From the NCBI RefSeq assembly GCF_000768065.1, contig NZ_JRKM01000001.1, positions 3,764,001 through 3,828,000 on the forward strand: a DNA stretch of 64,000 nucleotides, read 5' to 3'. The notes under the pieces were generated by a model. It made no database searches, was not told the DNA's origin, and worked only from the letters and a program-made list of their open reading frames with translations. The stretch comes from Aquabacterium sp. NJ1 (GTDB taxonomy: Bacteria; Pseudomonadota; Gammaproteobacteria; Burkholderiales; Burkholderiaceae_C). This document shows positions 17,360-25,807 of this stretch, piece after piece. How positions within the stretch are numbered: position 1 is the stretch's first letter; every line of letters begins with the position of its first letter. The position numbers were made by a program, and so were the translations under genes.

Positions 17360-17953
17360 TTAACGCGCAGGGCCGACGGCCACGCGGCGGCGCACGTCCA
17401 TGTTCCAGGTCGACAGCCCCCCCAGGCCGATCTGCAGCGGGCGTGGCAATTCATCGGTGTCCAGTCGGAAGCGGAAGTCCACGTAGTGGTCCTGGTCGCT
17501 GGAGGCGGGAATGGGGTCGGCGATGCGCCAGCTGTCGGTGCTGCGCAGGGCGTTGAGCGCATCCGGCAGCGTGGTGTAGTGGCGGCTGAGGCCTTCGAGG
17601 CTGAGGCGCCAGCGGCGGGTCAGGGGCTGGTAGGCCAGGCGCCAGCGCCGCGTGGCGGAGCCCAGCAGTTCGTCCGTCCAGTACCAGCGCGTACGAAAGA
17701 CCTCGGCTTCGGCCACGAAGACCACGCCCACGCCCTTGATCATGGCTTGTTCGAGGTCGCGGGGCAGATCAAAGCGGGCGCTGTAGCTCAGCAGCAGGCC
17801 TTCGTCACTGCGCTGGACCGTGAGTTTGTCCAGTTCAAGGCTGCGGTGCCCAGGGGTGTCGGCGTGCGCGAGCCGCCCTGCCGGCGCCAGTGTGGCAGCG
17901 AGCAAGGCTGAGGCACTGCGGGTGAGCAGTTCTCGGCGGCGCATCAAGGACAT
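17360..17953 (-). CDS. DUF4390 family protein
   Basis: About 197 residues. An N-terminal signal peptide (RRRELLTRSASALLAATLAP, processed near AHA) leads into a beta-rich domain with DLPRDLEQAMIKGVGVVFVA, RTRWYWTDELLG and YQPLTRRWRLSLEGLSRHY, the DUF4390 pattern. It is probably periplasmic. Function is unknown; it consistently sits between rsmB and ntrY in betaproteobacteria. The ATG at 17953 overlaps the rsmB stop (TGATG). A run of seven C (plus strand, 17417-17423) lies near the 3' end. Confidence 0.85.
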   Translation of the reverse strand: MSLMRRRELLTRSASALLAATLAPAGRLAHADTPGHRSLELDKLTVQRSDEGLLLSYSARFDLPRDLEQAMIKGVGVVFVAEAEVFRTRWYWTDELLGSATRRWRLAYQPLTRRWRLSLEGLSRHYTTLPDALNALRSTDSWRIADPIPASSDQDHYVDFRFRLDTDELPRPLQIGLGGLSTWNMDVRRRVAVGPAR

Positions 17954-19335
17954 CACGCACCTTGGGTTGTTTTGGACAGCAGGGCGTAGAAAAAGCCATC
18001 GCCACGGTTGTGCCGGGCGGGGTCAAGGTATTCGACCACAGGGAGCAGGTGGCCGGGCGAGGGCAGGGCCCGGGCGTCCGGGTTGCGTTGCAAAAACGCG
18101 TCGATGCGGTCCTGCCCCTCTGTTTTGAAGACGGAACAGGTGCAGTACAGCAGGTGGCCGCCTGGTTTGAGCAAGGGCCACAGCGCCTGGAGGATGGCGT
18201 CCTGGGTTTTGGCCAGGGCGGTGATGTCGGATTCGCGGCGCAGCCAGCGCACGTCCGGGTGGCGGCGCACGATGCCGGAGGCGCTGCAGGGCGCGTCCAG
18301 CAAGATGGCGTCGAAGGGCTTGCCGTCCCACCAGGCGGCGGGCTGGCTGGCGTCGGCGGCCAGCGTGGTGGCTTTCAGGCCCAGGCGTTGCAGGGTCTCG
18401 TTGACGCGGCTCAGGCGCTGCGGGTCGGCATCCAGCGCGGTGACGTCCAGGTCGGCCAGCTCGAGCAGGTGGGCGGTCTTGCCGCCGGGGGCGGCGCAGG
18501 CATCCAGCACGCGGGCGCCGGCGGGCAGGGGCTGGCCACTGGCGTGGATCAGCAGCGGGGCGGCGATCTGGGCGGCGCTGTCCTGCACGGAAACGTCGCC
18601 TTGCTCGAAGCCGGGCAGTTTGCCGACGGGCACGCCGTGCGGCAGGGCGATGGGGGCGGGTTGGTTGGTGGGGGGCTGCTCGGCAGGCAAGGCGGATTCA
18701 GGCAGCAGGCCGGCCTCGACCAGGCGTTGGCGGTAGGCGGCCACCGTGCCATGGCGCTGGTTGGCGCGCAGGGTCATCGGGGGCTGTTCCTGGTTGGCCA
18801 TGAGGATGGCCTGCCAGTGTTCGGGCCAGTCTTTCTTGAGCCGGGTGATCCACCAGGCGGGGTGGTTGAAGCTGGCGACCGGGTCTTGTTCGATGGCGGC
18901 CAGCAGCTCGGCGCGCTCACGCAGGAAGCGGCGCAGCACGGCGTTGACCAGGCCGCTGGCGGGCTTGGCGCGGCGCTTGGCGGCCTCCACCGCCTGGTCG
19001 ACCAGGGTGTGTTCGTTGTATTCGCTGCCGCAGGCCAGGGCCAGGGCGCTCAGCAGCAGGGCGTCTACCCAGGGCTGGGGTGCTTTGGGCACCAGTTTGT
19101 GGCGCAGGGCTTGGGCCATGCCCAGGCGCCGCAACACGGCGAAGGACAGGGCCTGCACCCCCGGGCGCTCTTGCGGGCGGCGCTCGGCCAGGACGTCGGT
19201 CAGGGAGTGGCCCTGGCGCACGGCGGCCACGGCATCGGCACAGCCGGACAGCAGTTGCCACAGGGGCAGGCTGCCGGGCGGGCTGTTCGATGCGGGATCT
19301 GAAGGCGATGAAGAAGGGCGGGCTGGACGACTCAT
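17953..19335 (-). CDS. rsmB: 16S rRNA (cytosine-967-C5)-methyltransferase RsmB
   Basis: 460 residues. The N-terminal NusB-like RNA-binding domain (about 20-160) contains the HTLVDQAVEAAKRRAKPASG and LVNAVLRRFLRER motifs. The methyltransferase domain has SAM motif I (DACAAPGGKTAHLLEL), LLDAPCSASGIVRRHPD with its conserved Pro-Cys, and LLYCTCSVFKTEGQ with the catalytic Thr-Cys. This is the full RsmB/Sun set. It methylates C967 of 16S rRNA. The start codon is flanked by a 13-base inverted repeat (19314-19326 and 19365-19377) that could fold over the initiation region. Confidence 0.95.
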   Translation of the reverse strand: MSRPARPSSSPSDPASNSPPGSLPLWQLLSGCADAVAAVRQGHSLTDVLAERRPQERPGVQALSFAVLRRLGMAQALRHKLVPKAPQPWVDALLLSALALACGSEYNEHTLVDQAVEAAKRRAKPASGLVNAVLRRFLRERAELLAAIEQDPVASFNHPAWWITRLKKDWPEHWQAILMANQEQPPMTLRANQRHGTVAAYRQRLVEAGLLPESALPAEQPPTNQPAPIALPHGVPVGKLPGFEQGDVSVQDSAAQIAAPLLIHASGQPLPAGARVLDACAAPGGKTAHLLELADLDVTALDADPQRLSRVNETLQRLGLKATTLAADASQPAAWWDGKPFDAILLDAPCSASGIVRRHPDVRWLRRESDITALAKTQDAILQALWPLLKPGGHLLYCTCSVFKTEGQDRIDAFLQRNPDARALPSPGHLLPVVEYLDPARHNRGDGFFYALLSKTTQGA

Positions 19336-19377
19336 GGCGCGCAGTCTATGCGTTGCCGTGGTCGCCAGCCCGCCCTT
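19314..19377. repeat. 13-base inverted repeat around the rsmB start
   Basis: The arms at 19314-19326 and 19365-19377 are perfect reverse complements (AAGGGCGGGCTGG). The loop is 38 bases and contains the rsmB ATG. No T-tract follows on either strand, so this is not a standard terminator. Confidence 0.6.
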
Positions 19378-19431
19378 GAGCGTTCGGGACGCTGGAAAAA
19401 CGTGAAATCAAGCGCCCGATACAGCCTGGGC

Positions 19432-20295
19432 TCAGGCCCCGAGGAAGTGGCGGCGGTAGCGCGCCGGCAGGTCTTCAATGCGCATGAGCATGGGCAGGTC
19501 GGCCGTGTTGAAGTCGGGGTCCCAGGCGGGGGCGCCCAGGATCTTGGCGCCGCAGCGCAGGTAGCCCTTGATCAGCGCGGGCGGCTCGACTTGCAGGTGG
19601 CGGTCCAGCTCTTCGACCGGCAGGGGCAGGCGCGGGCGCACTTGCAGGTCGATCGGGGCCAGGTGGGTCTGGCGCAGCTGTTCCCACAGGCTGGCGGCCA
19701 CGTGGCCACCATCGCGCATGCTGATGCTGGCGCAGCCGATCATGGTGTCCAGCTCATTGCGGACCATGAACTCGGCCAGGGCACCCCACAACGCCATGAT
19801 GGCGCCGCCGTTGCGGTGATCCGGGTGCACGCAGGAGCGGCCCAGTTCCACCATCTTGCCGCGCAGGGGGCGCAGGCGGGTCAGGTCGAACTCGGTTTCG
19901 CTGTAGAGGCCGCCCACGCGCTTGGCGGCGTCGGGCGTCATCACGCGGTAGGTGCCGATGACCTCGCCGGGCTCGCCGTTGTCGGAACTCAGGCGTACCA
20001 GCAGGTGCTCGCAGTAGCTGTCGAACAGGTCGATGTCGTGGCCTTCGGGGCTGCCGGGTGGCACGCTCAGGCGGGCGCCCATTTCGCCGGCGAAGATGTC
20101 GTACCTCAGGCGTTGCGCTGCGCGAACATCTTCTTCAGTGCGAGCCCAAACGATTTCCAGGGCTTGCCGCTGCTTGGGGTGGCTGACTTGTTGAGGCTCT
20201 GAGCTCGGGTGAAGTGACCTCCGGGCGGCACGGGACTCGGCCGAAAGCGAGGACAGGTCTGCCATGGGCAGGGTGGGCAGGGGCAGGTCACGCAT
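19432..20295 (-). CDS. olsB: OlsB-type acyl-ACP N-acyltransferase (ornithine lipid synthesis)
   Basis: About 287 residues of the GNAT/hemolysin-like Acetyltransferase_5 group: AQRLRYDIFAGEMGARL, GHDIDLFDSYCEHLLV, IGTYRVMTPDAAKRVGG, ELGRSCVHPDHRNGGAIMAL and MIGCASISMRDGGHVAASL. OlsB forms lyso-ornithine lipid from ornithine and 3-hydroxyacyl-ACP at the inner membrane. OlsA is not nearby. ATG 20295 has GGAG six bases upstream; GTG 20316 is an alternative. A Pho-box candidate at 20374-20391 lies in the promoter, so induction on phosphate starvation is likely. Acceptors other than ornithine are possible. Confidence 0.82.
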   Translation of the reverse strand: MRDLPLPTLPMADLSSLSAESRAARRSLHPSSEPQQVSHPKQRQALEIVWARTEEDVRAAQRLRYDIFAGEMGARLSVPPGSPEGHDIDLFDSYCEHLLVRLSSDNGEPGEVIGTYRVMTPDAAKRVGGLYSETEFDLTRLRPLRGKMVELGRSCVHPDHRNGGAIMALWGALAEFMVRNELDTMIGCASISMRDGGHVAASLWEQLRQTHLAPIDLQVRPRLPLPVEELDRHLQVEPPALIKGYLRCGAKILGAPAWDPDFNTADLPMLMRIEDLPARYRRHFLGA

Positions 20296-20373
20296 TGTCA
20301 TCTCCAGTCGTTTCACTCCGTGGACATGAGTTCGCAGTGTTGGCTGGTGCGGTGACGCTGCCGTGAACTTGTC

Positions 20374-20391
20374 ATGACAGTTGCATGACGC
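20374..20391 (-). promoter_or_regulatory. Pho box (PhoB binding site) upstream of olsB
   Basis: Read on the minus strand, the two 7-base repeats are GCGTCAT and CTGTCAT with the 4-base spacer GCAA between them. The PhoB consensus is CTGTCAT, 4 bases, CTGTCAT/C. The second repeat is perfect and the first matches 5 of 7. A weaker third repeat (AGTTCAC) follows 4 bases later. No clear -10 is visible downstream. Confidence 0.6.
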
Positions 20392-20483
20392 GCGGTTTGG
20401 GTGCAGTGCACCATTTGATCCGCGTTAATCCTCATGACAAATCCTGAAACACGGCTCATGCCTGCGCTGCTAGGATTGGGTGT

Positions 20484-22283
20484 ATGAGCATCCAGATTTT
20501 CGGCTTGCCGGTCTCCCGGGGCGTGGCCATTGGCCGCGCTGTGCTGGTGGCATCCAGCCGGGTGGACGTGCCCCACGTTTTCATCGATCAATCCCTGATC
20601 GACGAGGAGGTGGCGCGCCTGATGAAAGCGCGCGACGTGGTGGCCGACGAGTTCGACAACCTCAAGCGCGACCTGCCTGCCGATGCGCCAGCCGAACTGG
20701 CTGCGCTGCTGGATGTGCACCAGATGCTGCTGCAGGACGAGGCCCTGATGGGCGCGGCGGCAGACTGGATCCGCCAGCGGCACTACAACGCCGAATGGGC
20801 GGTGTCAGCCCAGCTGGAGGTGCTGGCGCGCCAGTTCGATGAGATGGAGGACCCCTACATCCGCGAACGCAAGGCCGACCTGGAGCAGGTGGTTGAGCGC
20901 CTGCTGCGCAGTCTGAGCCGCGGTGAACCTTCTGCGGTGCCGGATGCCAGCCGTGCCAATGCGCAGGATTTTGGCGGTGACGAGCCGCTGGTGCTGGTGG
21001 CCAATGACATCGCGCCAGCCGACATGCTGTCGTTCAAGCGGAGCGTGTTCAAGGGCTTCGTGACCGATGTGGGCGGCAAGACCTCGCACACGGCCATCGT
21101 GGCCCGCAGCATGGACATCCCCGCCGTGGTGGGCGCCCGCCAGGCGAGCAACCTGATCCGTCAGGACGACTGCATCATCATCGATGGCGACGCCGGCCTG
21201 GTGATCGTGGACCCATCCCCCATCGTGCTGGAGGAGTACCGCTTCCGCCAGCGCCAGAGCGAGCTGGAGCGCAGCCGCCTGGCCCGCTTGCGCCACACGC
21301 CAGCGGTGACGCTGGACGGCGAGCGCGTGGAGCTGCTGGCCAACATCGAGATGCCGGAAGACGGCCCCGGCGCCCTGGAAGCGGGCTCGGTGGGCGTGGG
21401 CCTGTTCCGCAGCGAGTTCCTGTTCATGAACCGCGGCAGTGACCTGCCGGACGAGGAAGAGCAGTACGACGCGTATCGCCGTGCGGTCGAGGCCATGAAA
21501 GGCCTGCCGGTGGTGATCCGCACGGTGGACATCGGCGCGGACAAGCCCCTGGAGGGCATGTCGGCCAGCGAGCTGCGGCATGAGTCCGTGCTGAACCCGG
21601 CACTGGGGCTGCGCGCCATCCGCTGGAGCCTGGCAGAGCCCAGCATGTTCCGCCGGCAGTTGCGGGCCTTGTTCCGCGCGGCCGCCCACGGGCCGGTCAA
21701 GATCATGATCCCGATGCTGGCCAGCCAGCGCGAGATCCACCAGACGCTGGACAACATCACGCATGCCAAGCGCCAGTTGGCCGAATCAGGCAAGCCTTGT
21801 GGTGAGGTCGAGCTGGGCGCCATGATCGAGGTGCCGGCGGCGGCCCTGACCCTGCCGGTGTTCCTGCGCTATTTCGATTTCGTGTCGATCGGCACGAATG
21901 ACCTGATCCAGTACACGCTGGCCATTGACCGCTCGGATGAGGCGGTTGCCCATCTGTACGACCCCTGGCACCCGGCCGTGCTGCAGTTGATCCAGTCCAC
22001 CATCACGCAGGCGCGTGCGGCGGGCAAGGGGGTGAGCGTGTGCGGCGAAATGGCAGGTGACCCGGCCTTCACCGAGTTGCTGCTGGCCATGGGGCTGCGC
22101 AGCTTCTCGATGCACCCTTCGCAGATCGCGTCGGTCAAGCAGCGTGTGCTGCGGGCTGATACGCGCCGCCTGGCGCCGCTGGTGGCGGGCGTGCTGCAAA
22201 GCGAAGACCCCGAGACGGCCTGTGCCGAGCTGTTCCACGTCGGGGCGAGCACCCACGGCCAGCCGGTGCAGCTGCGGGCCTGA
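20484..22283 (+). CDS. ptsI: Phosphoenolpyruvate-protein phosphotransferase (PTS enzyme I)
   Basis: 599 residues, close to the usual 570-590. The N-terminal domain has the phosphohistidine motif GGKTSHTAIVARSMDIPAVV. The PEP-binding barrel includes GVGLFRSEFLFMNR, VVIRTVDIGADKPL and IGTNDLIQYTLAIDR, and the active-site cysteine motif SVCGEMAGDP near residue 520. It transfers phosphate from PEP to HPr. ptsH and EIIA are not next to it in this window. ATG 20484 has AGGA eight bases upstream. It is divergent from olsB and converges on the adhesin operon. Confidence 0.94.
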   Translation: MSIQIFGLPVSRGVAIGRAVLVASSRVDVPHVFIDQSLIDEEVARLMKARDVVADEFDNLKRDLPADAPAELAALLDVHQMLLQDEALMGAAADWIRQRHYNAEWAVSAQLEVLARQFDEMEDPYIRERKADLEQVVERLLRSLSRGEPSAVPDASRANAQDFGGDEPLVLVANDIAPADMLSFKRSVFKGFVTDVGGKTSHTAIVARSMDIPAVVGARQASNLIRQDDCIIIDGDAGLVIVDPSPIVLEEYRFRQRQSELERSRLARLRHTPAVTLDGERVELLANIEMPEDGPGALEAGSVGVGLFRSEFLFMNRGSDLPDEEEQYDAYRRAVEAMKGLPVVIRTVDIGADKPLEGMSASELRHESVLNPALGLRAIRWSLAEPSMFRRQLRALFRAAAHGPVKIMIPMLASQREIHQTLDNITHAKRQLAESGKPCGEVELGAMIEVPAAALTLPVFLRYFDFVSIGTNDLIQYTLAIDRSDEAVAHLYDPWHPAVLQLIQSTITQARAAGKGVSVCGEMAGDPAFTELLLAMGLRSFSMHPSQIASVKQRVLRADTRRLAPLVAGVLQSEDPETACAELFHVGASTHGQPVQLRA

Positions 22284-22303
22284 TCTGTTGGGGTGCAGGC
22301 GGG

Positions 22304-24412
22304 TCAAAAACCGGCTTCACGCCGGATGACGGCCGCCGCGTGCCGCAGGTAGCGCCAGGCGGGCATGGACCAGCGGCCATGGAAGACGACCTTGCCACGC
22401 CAGTTGTGCTGCTGCGCCGTCGCATCTGCTGAGCGAACCCTGAGGGTCACCAGATAGACCGGGCGCTCGGGGTGCAGCTGGGCGTTTTTCTCTCGCACCA
22501 CCACGCCGCCGCCGAAGAGGTTGGCCAGTTCCGGTTCGGGCAGCGTGCGGCTGGCGTCGGCTTCAATGCGGATCACCTCCAGCGGCACATCGGGCCCGGC
22601 TGGGTCGTCGGCATAAAAGTGCGCCGTGTCACCTGAGCGAATGAGCGGCAGCTCATCCTCGTCGACATAAGCCACCACGGTCTGGGGCTGGTCGGCGACC
22701 AGGCGTGCCAGCACTTCATCGTGGCTGAGCCAGTCGCCGGGGCGAAGGTCGGGCGGGACGTCACGCAGCACGCCATCAAAAGCGGCCGTGGGTGCATAGC
22801 GCTGGGCATCGGCCTGCAGGGCCATCAGATCGGCCTCGGCGGTGCGCAGTTGCTCTTGCAAGACCTGCCAGCGGGCTCGCTGATCAGCGTCGAAGGCACT
22901 GGCCGAGGCTTGCCAGCGCAGTTGCTGGACGCGGGCTTGTGCGGCCGCCATGCGGCTGGTGAGCTCGGGCGAGGCCAACTGAATGAGCGGGGTGCCGGCG
23001 CGCACGTGCTGCCCTTCGGCAATGGGCATGCCGATCACCTGTGCATGGGCGGGTGCATACACCACGTATTGACTGGCCGGGCGCATCAGCGCGCTGGCCG
23101 AGGGCCGTGTGGGCCAGGGCAGCAGCAGGCAGCTGATGAGCGCGGCCAGCAGGCTGACACGGCGCCAGGCCCGAGCTTGATGTTGCCAGACCGGCCAGGC
23201 CTTGCGCCACAGCGCCAGTTCGCGCCAGATGGGCCGCAGGATGAACCAGCCCATTTCCACCGCGAACAGCAGGATGCCCACGGCCTTGATGAAGAAGGTG
23301 TAGACCAGGGCCGCAATGCCCAGGAAGACGACCAGGCGGTACAGCCAGGTGGCATAGGCAAACAGGATCAGGCCTGTGCGGCGGGGTGGGGGGAAGGACT
23401 CTGGTGCGGGCTGCCCCAGCCCCAGCAGCCTTTCGCGCAGGTCCCAGCGTGCCAGTGCAAAGGCGCGATCATGCAGATTGGGCATGCCCAGCCAGTCGGA
23501 CAGCAGGAAGTAGCCGTCAAAGCGCATGAAGGGGCTGGCATTGATCAGCAGGGTGGACAGCAGCGTCGTGGTCGACAGCATGAAGGCCAGGGACTGGGGC
23601 GTGCCCGGTGGCAGCAGGGCCCAGGCCAGCGTGGCCCAGGCTGCCACGGCCATTTCGGTGAGCACGCCGGCAGCGCCCACGGCCAGCCTGTCCTGGCGGC
23701 GCGTGAGCTTCCAGACCTCGTTGGTGTCGGTATAGGCCACGGGCCACATCACGAGGAAGGCCAGGCCCATGCTGGGCACCTTGCAGCCCAGGCGCTTGGC
23801 CGTGAAGGCATGCCCCAGTTCGTGCAGCACCTTGACCGCCGCGATGCTCAGGCCATAGCCCACGAGGCCGGGCCAGCTGAGCTTGTCCACCAAGGTGCCG
23901 GTGAAGGTGTCCCACTGGCGGTAGATCTCCAGCAGCCCCCATGACAAGGCCAGCAAGGTCAGCCACAGGAAAGTGCGTGTGTAGAAGAGGTCGAGCCGGG
24001 GCGCCCATCGGTTCAGCCAGCGGTCCGGCTTCACCAGCGGGATGCGAAAGAACAGGTAGTGGTGCAGCAACTGTGTCAGCAGGCTGCCATGGCGCGCGTG
24101 GTGGGCGGCGGCCATGTGGGTGGCCTGGCCGGGCCCGGCCTGGAGCAGTTCGTTGGCCCGAAAGAAGGCCACGATGTCATCGACATCGTCAGAGGCCAGT
24201 TGAAGTGGTGTCTGCGCGCTGACCATGTCGGCGATGGCCGATGCAGAGCCATCGCGCCAGCGTTGCAGGACTTCGAAGGTGGGCCAGTCGATCTGGAAGA
24301 AGAGGTTGCGAACCGGGTCGTGGAGCGTGTGGCTGGGCTGGCCATCGGCCAGGACTGGGCCAGGCAACAGCGCGAGCTCTTCTCGCAAGGGGGGCAGGGT
24401 GGCGTAGTGCAT
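22304..24412 (-). CDS. M50 site-2-type metalloprotease fused to HlyD-like adaptor domain
   Basis: 702 residues. The N-terminal 100 residues look like a PqqD-type winged domain. A multi-spanning M50 domain follows, with zinc motif HELGH (197-201) in VKVLHELGHAFTAKRLGC and the second-site motif NASPFMRFDGYF (D299), so the site-2 protease ligands are intact. Helices lie near 145-165, 245-268, 277-290, 350-375 and 418-432. From about 445 a HlyD/biotinyl-lipoyl region begins (VIGMPIAEGQHVRAGTPLIQ), with a coiled coil and beta-barrel. It is the last gene of the operon, 12 bases after hlyD. Inference: it forms the inner-membrane part of an exporter, or processes its cargo. Confidence 0.82.
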   Translation of the reverse strand: MHYATLPPLREELALLPGPVLADGQPSHTLHDPVRNLFFQIDWPTFEVLQRWRDGSASAIADMVSAQTPLQLASDDVDDIVAFFRANELLQAGPGQATHMAAAHHARHGSLLTQLLHHYLFFRIPLVKPDRWLNRWAPRLDLFYTRTFLWLTLLALSWGLLEIYRQWDTFTGTLVDKLSWPGLVGYGLSIAAVKVLHELGHAFTAKRLGCKVPSMGLAFLVMWPVAYTDTNEVWKLTRRQDRLAVGAAGVLTEMAVAAWATLAWALLPPGTPQSLAFMLSTTTLLSTLLINASPFMRFDGYFLLSDWLGMPNLHDRAFALARWDLRERLLGLGQPAPESFPPPRRTGLILFAYATWLYRLVVFLGIAALVYTFFIKAVGILLFAVEMGWFILRPIWRELALWRKAWPVWQHQARAWRRVSLLAALISCLLLPWPTRPSASALMRPASQYVVYAPAHAQVIGMPIAEGQHVRAGTPLIQLASPELTSRMAAAQARVQQLRWQASASAFDADQRARWQVLQEQLRTAEADLMALQADAQRYAPTAAFDGVLRDVPPDLRPGDWLSHDEVLARLVADQPQTVVAYVDEDELPLIRSGDTAHFYADDPAGPDVPLEVIRIEADASRTLPEPELANLFGGGVVVREKNAQLHPERPVYLVTLRVRSADATAQQHNWRGKVVFHGRWSMPAWRYLRHAAAVIRREAGF
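22306..22325 (-). terminator. Terminator of the adhesin/HlyD-M50 operon
   Basis: On the minus strand a 5-bp CCGGC/GCCGG stem with a GTGAA loop is followed directly by five T. The stem lies in the last codons of the M50-HlyD gene and the T-tract overlaps its stop. It is short but has the right form for an intrinsic terminator, between convergent ptsI and the operon. Confidence 0.55.
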
Positions 24413-24424
24413 GGCGGGCGCGGC

Positions 24425-25795
24425 TCACCAGCCCAAAGTCTGGCGCACGGTGGCCAGCGGGCGGCGGATGACCCAGTAGGCCAGGGGCACGCTGTCGCCA
24501 CTGATCTTGGCCGTGCCCTTGAGACCGACACGCTGGTCGGTCGAGCCGAGCAGACGTGCCCGTACGCGGTAGGCGTATTGCCCATCGGGCCGCAACACGG
24601 CGTCGTGCCCGATGTAGCGCAGTTGCGCGCTGATGGGCGCCAGCGGGCTGGCGGCCAGGTAGAGCTCGACATGGGCCTGCGTGGTCAGCGGGATGGCGTC
24701 GCCAATGGGCAGCCAGGCCTCCACCTCGACATCGTGCGGAGCGGCAATGCGCATGATCTTCTCGCCGGTCTGCACCGGCTTGCCGGCCCATTCGCTGGGG
24801 TCGTCGAACATGACCACGCCATCTTGCGGGGCGCTCACCGTTGTGCGCTGGAACTGGTCCTGCAGGTAGCCGGCCTCGGCACGCTTTTCTTCGATGCGGC
24901 CCAGCAGGGGCGAGAGCTGGGTCTTGGAGCGGTTGTCGGACACCGCCTGCTGAGCGAATTGCCGGTACTCGGCTTCGGCGGTGGCCAGCGACTGCACTGC
25001 CACCTCATGGCGAGCGGCCAGCGCGGCCTGGTCGAAGCTGAACAGGGGCTGGCCAGCCTTGACCAGTTGGTTGGGTTGCACATGGAATTGCGCCACGATG
25101 CCGTCGATCGGCGCCCGCACCATGGCAGGGTGGGCCGGAACCAGCTCGCCCGGTGCCAGCACGGAGAGCTTGACGGGCAGGCACATCACGGCGAGCAGCA
25201 CGGTGGCCACGATGGCCCGGCGGCGCCAGCGGCCCTTGCCTGCCTGGGCCGGGGAGGCCAGCCGGGCCCACCAACGCCAGGGCGAGCCTTGACGGCGGGC
25301 TACCCAGGCGTGGTGCCAGGCGGCCATCCATTCGCCCACCCAGGCCTGCGCATCAGGTGCCCAGGGTTGCTCGGCGGCCAGCAGCAAGCCGCCGACCTCG
25401 GTGGCCGGTGCCCCCGCGTGGGCTGGCAATGGGATCCACAGGCCAAAAGTGGGCAGCCACTCCGACCAGGCTGATGCCAGCTCATCGGGCAAGTCATCGG
25501 CGCAGACAGGCGCCGCGGCAGGCACGGTATCACCGAGGTGGCGGCAAACCTGCAGCAGCCATTGGGCGTAAGGTGCATTGGCATCAGGCTCGACCACACC
25601 TGAGAGGGCCACGATGCCATCGGCCCGCATCCACAAGGCGGCCTGCCGGTAGGCGTGCAAGGCGTGCGTGTCGTTGACCGCGAGGAAGGCCAGCTCGGCC
25701 TCGCTACCGGCCGCCCGGGCGCGTCTGGACAGCGTCAGGATCTGCAGCAGCGGATCAATGTCGGCAATGGCGGATGGGGTGACAACAGCGTTCAT
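24425..25795 (-). CDS. HlyD-family membrane-fusion protein with N-terminal GAF-like domain
   Basis: 456 residues. The first 175 resemble a GAF-type cytoplasmic domain (ELAFLAVNDTHALHAYRQAA, then a LWIPLPAHAGAPATEVGGLL segment). One membrane helix spans about 193-211, followed by a periplasmic HlyD section: VRAPIDGIVAQFHVQPNQLV (lipoyl half), a short coiled coil, and TVSAPQDGVVMFDDPSEWAG (second half). The role would be to bridge inner membrane and TolC. It lies 12 bases from both neighbours, the giant protein upstream and the M50-HlyD fusion downstream. What the cytoplasmic domain senses or binds is unknown. Confidence 0.8.
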   Translation of the reverse strand: MNAVVTPSAIADIDPLLQILTLSRRARAAGSEAELAFLAVNDTHALHAYRQAALWMRADGIVALSGVVEPDANAPYAQWLLQVCRHLGDTVPAAAPVCADDLPDELASAWSEWLPTFGLWIPLPAHAGAPATEVGGLLLAAEQPWAPDAQAWVGEWMAAWHHAWVARRQGSPWRWWARLASPAQAGKGRWRRRAIVATVLLAVMCLPVKLSVLAPGELVPAHPAMVRAPIDGIVAQFHVQPNQLVKAGQPLFSFDQAALAARHEVAVQSLATAEAEYRQFAQQAVSDNRSKTQLSPLLGRIEEKRAEAGYLQDQFQRTTVSAPQDGVVMFDDPSEWAGKPVQTGEKIMRIAAPHDVEVEAWLPIGDAIPLTTQAHVELYLAASPLAPISAQLRYIGHDAVLRPDGQYAYRVRARLLGSTDQRVGLKGTAKISGDSVPLAYWVIRRPLATVRQTLGW

Positions 25796-25807
25796 CGAAC
25801 AGCGCTT

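Noticed and set aside
16328..17911. Large plus-strand frame opposite ntrY/DUF4390
   Set aside because: It is an antisense shadow with Ala/Gly/Gln-rich low complexity, and the minus strand carries complete, recognisable genes.
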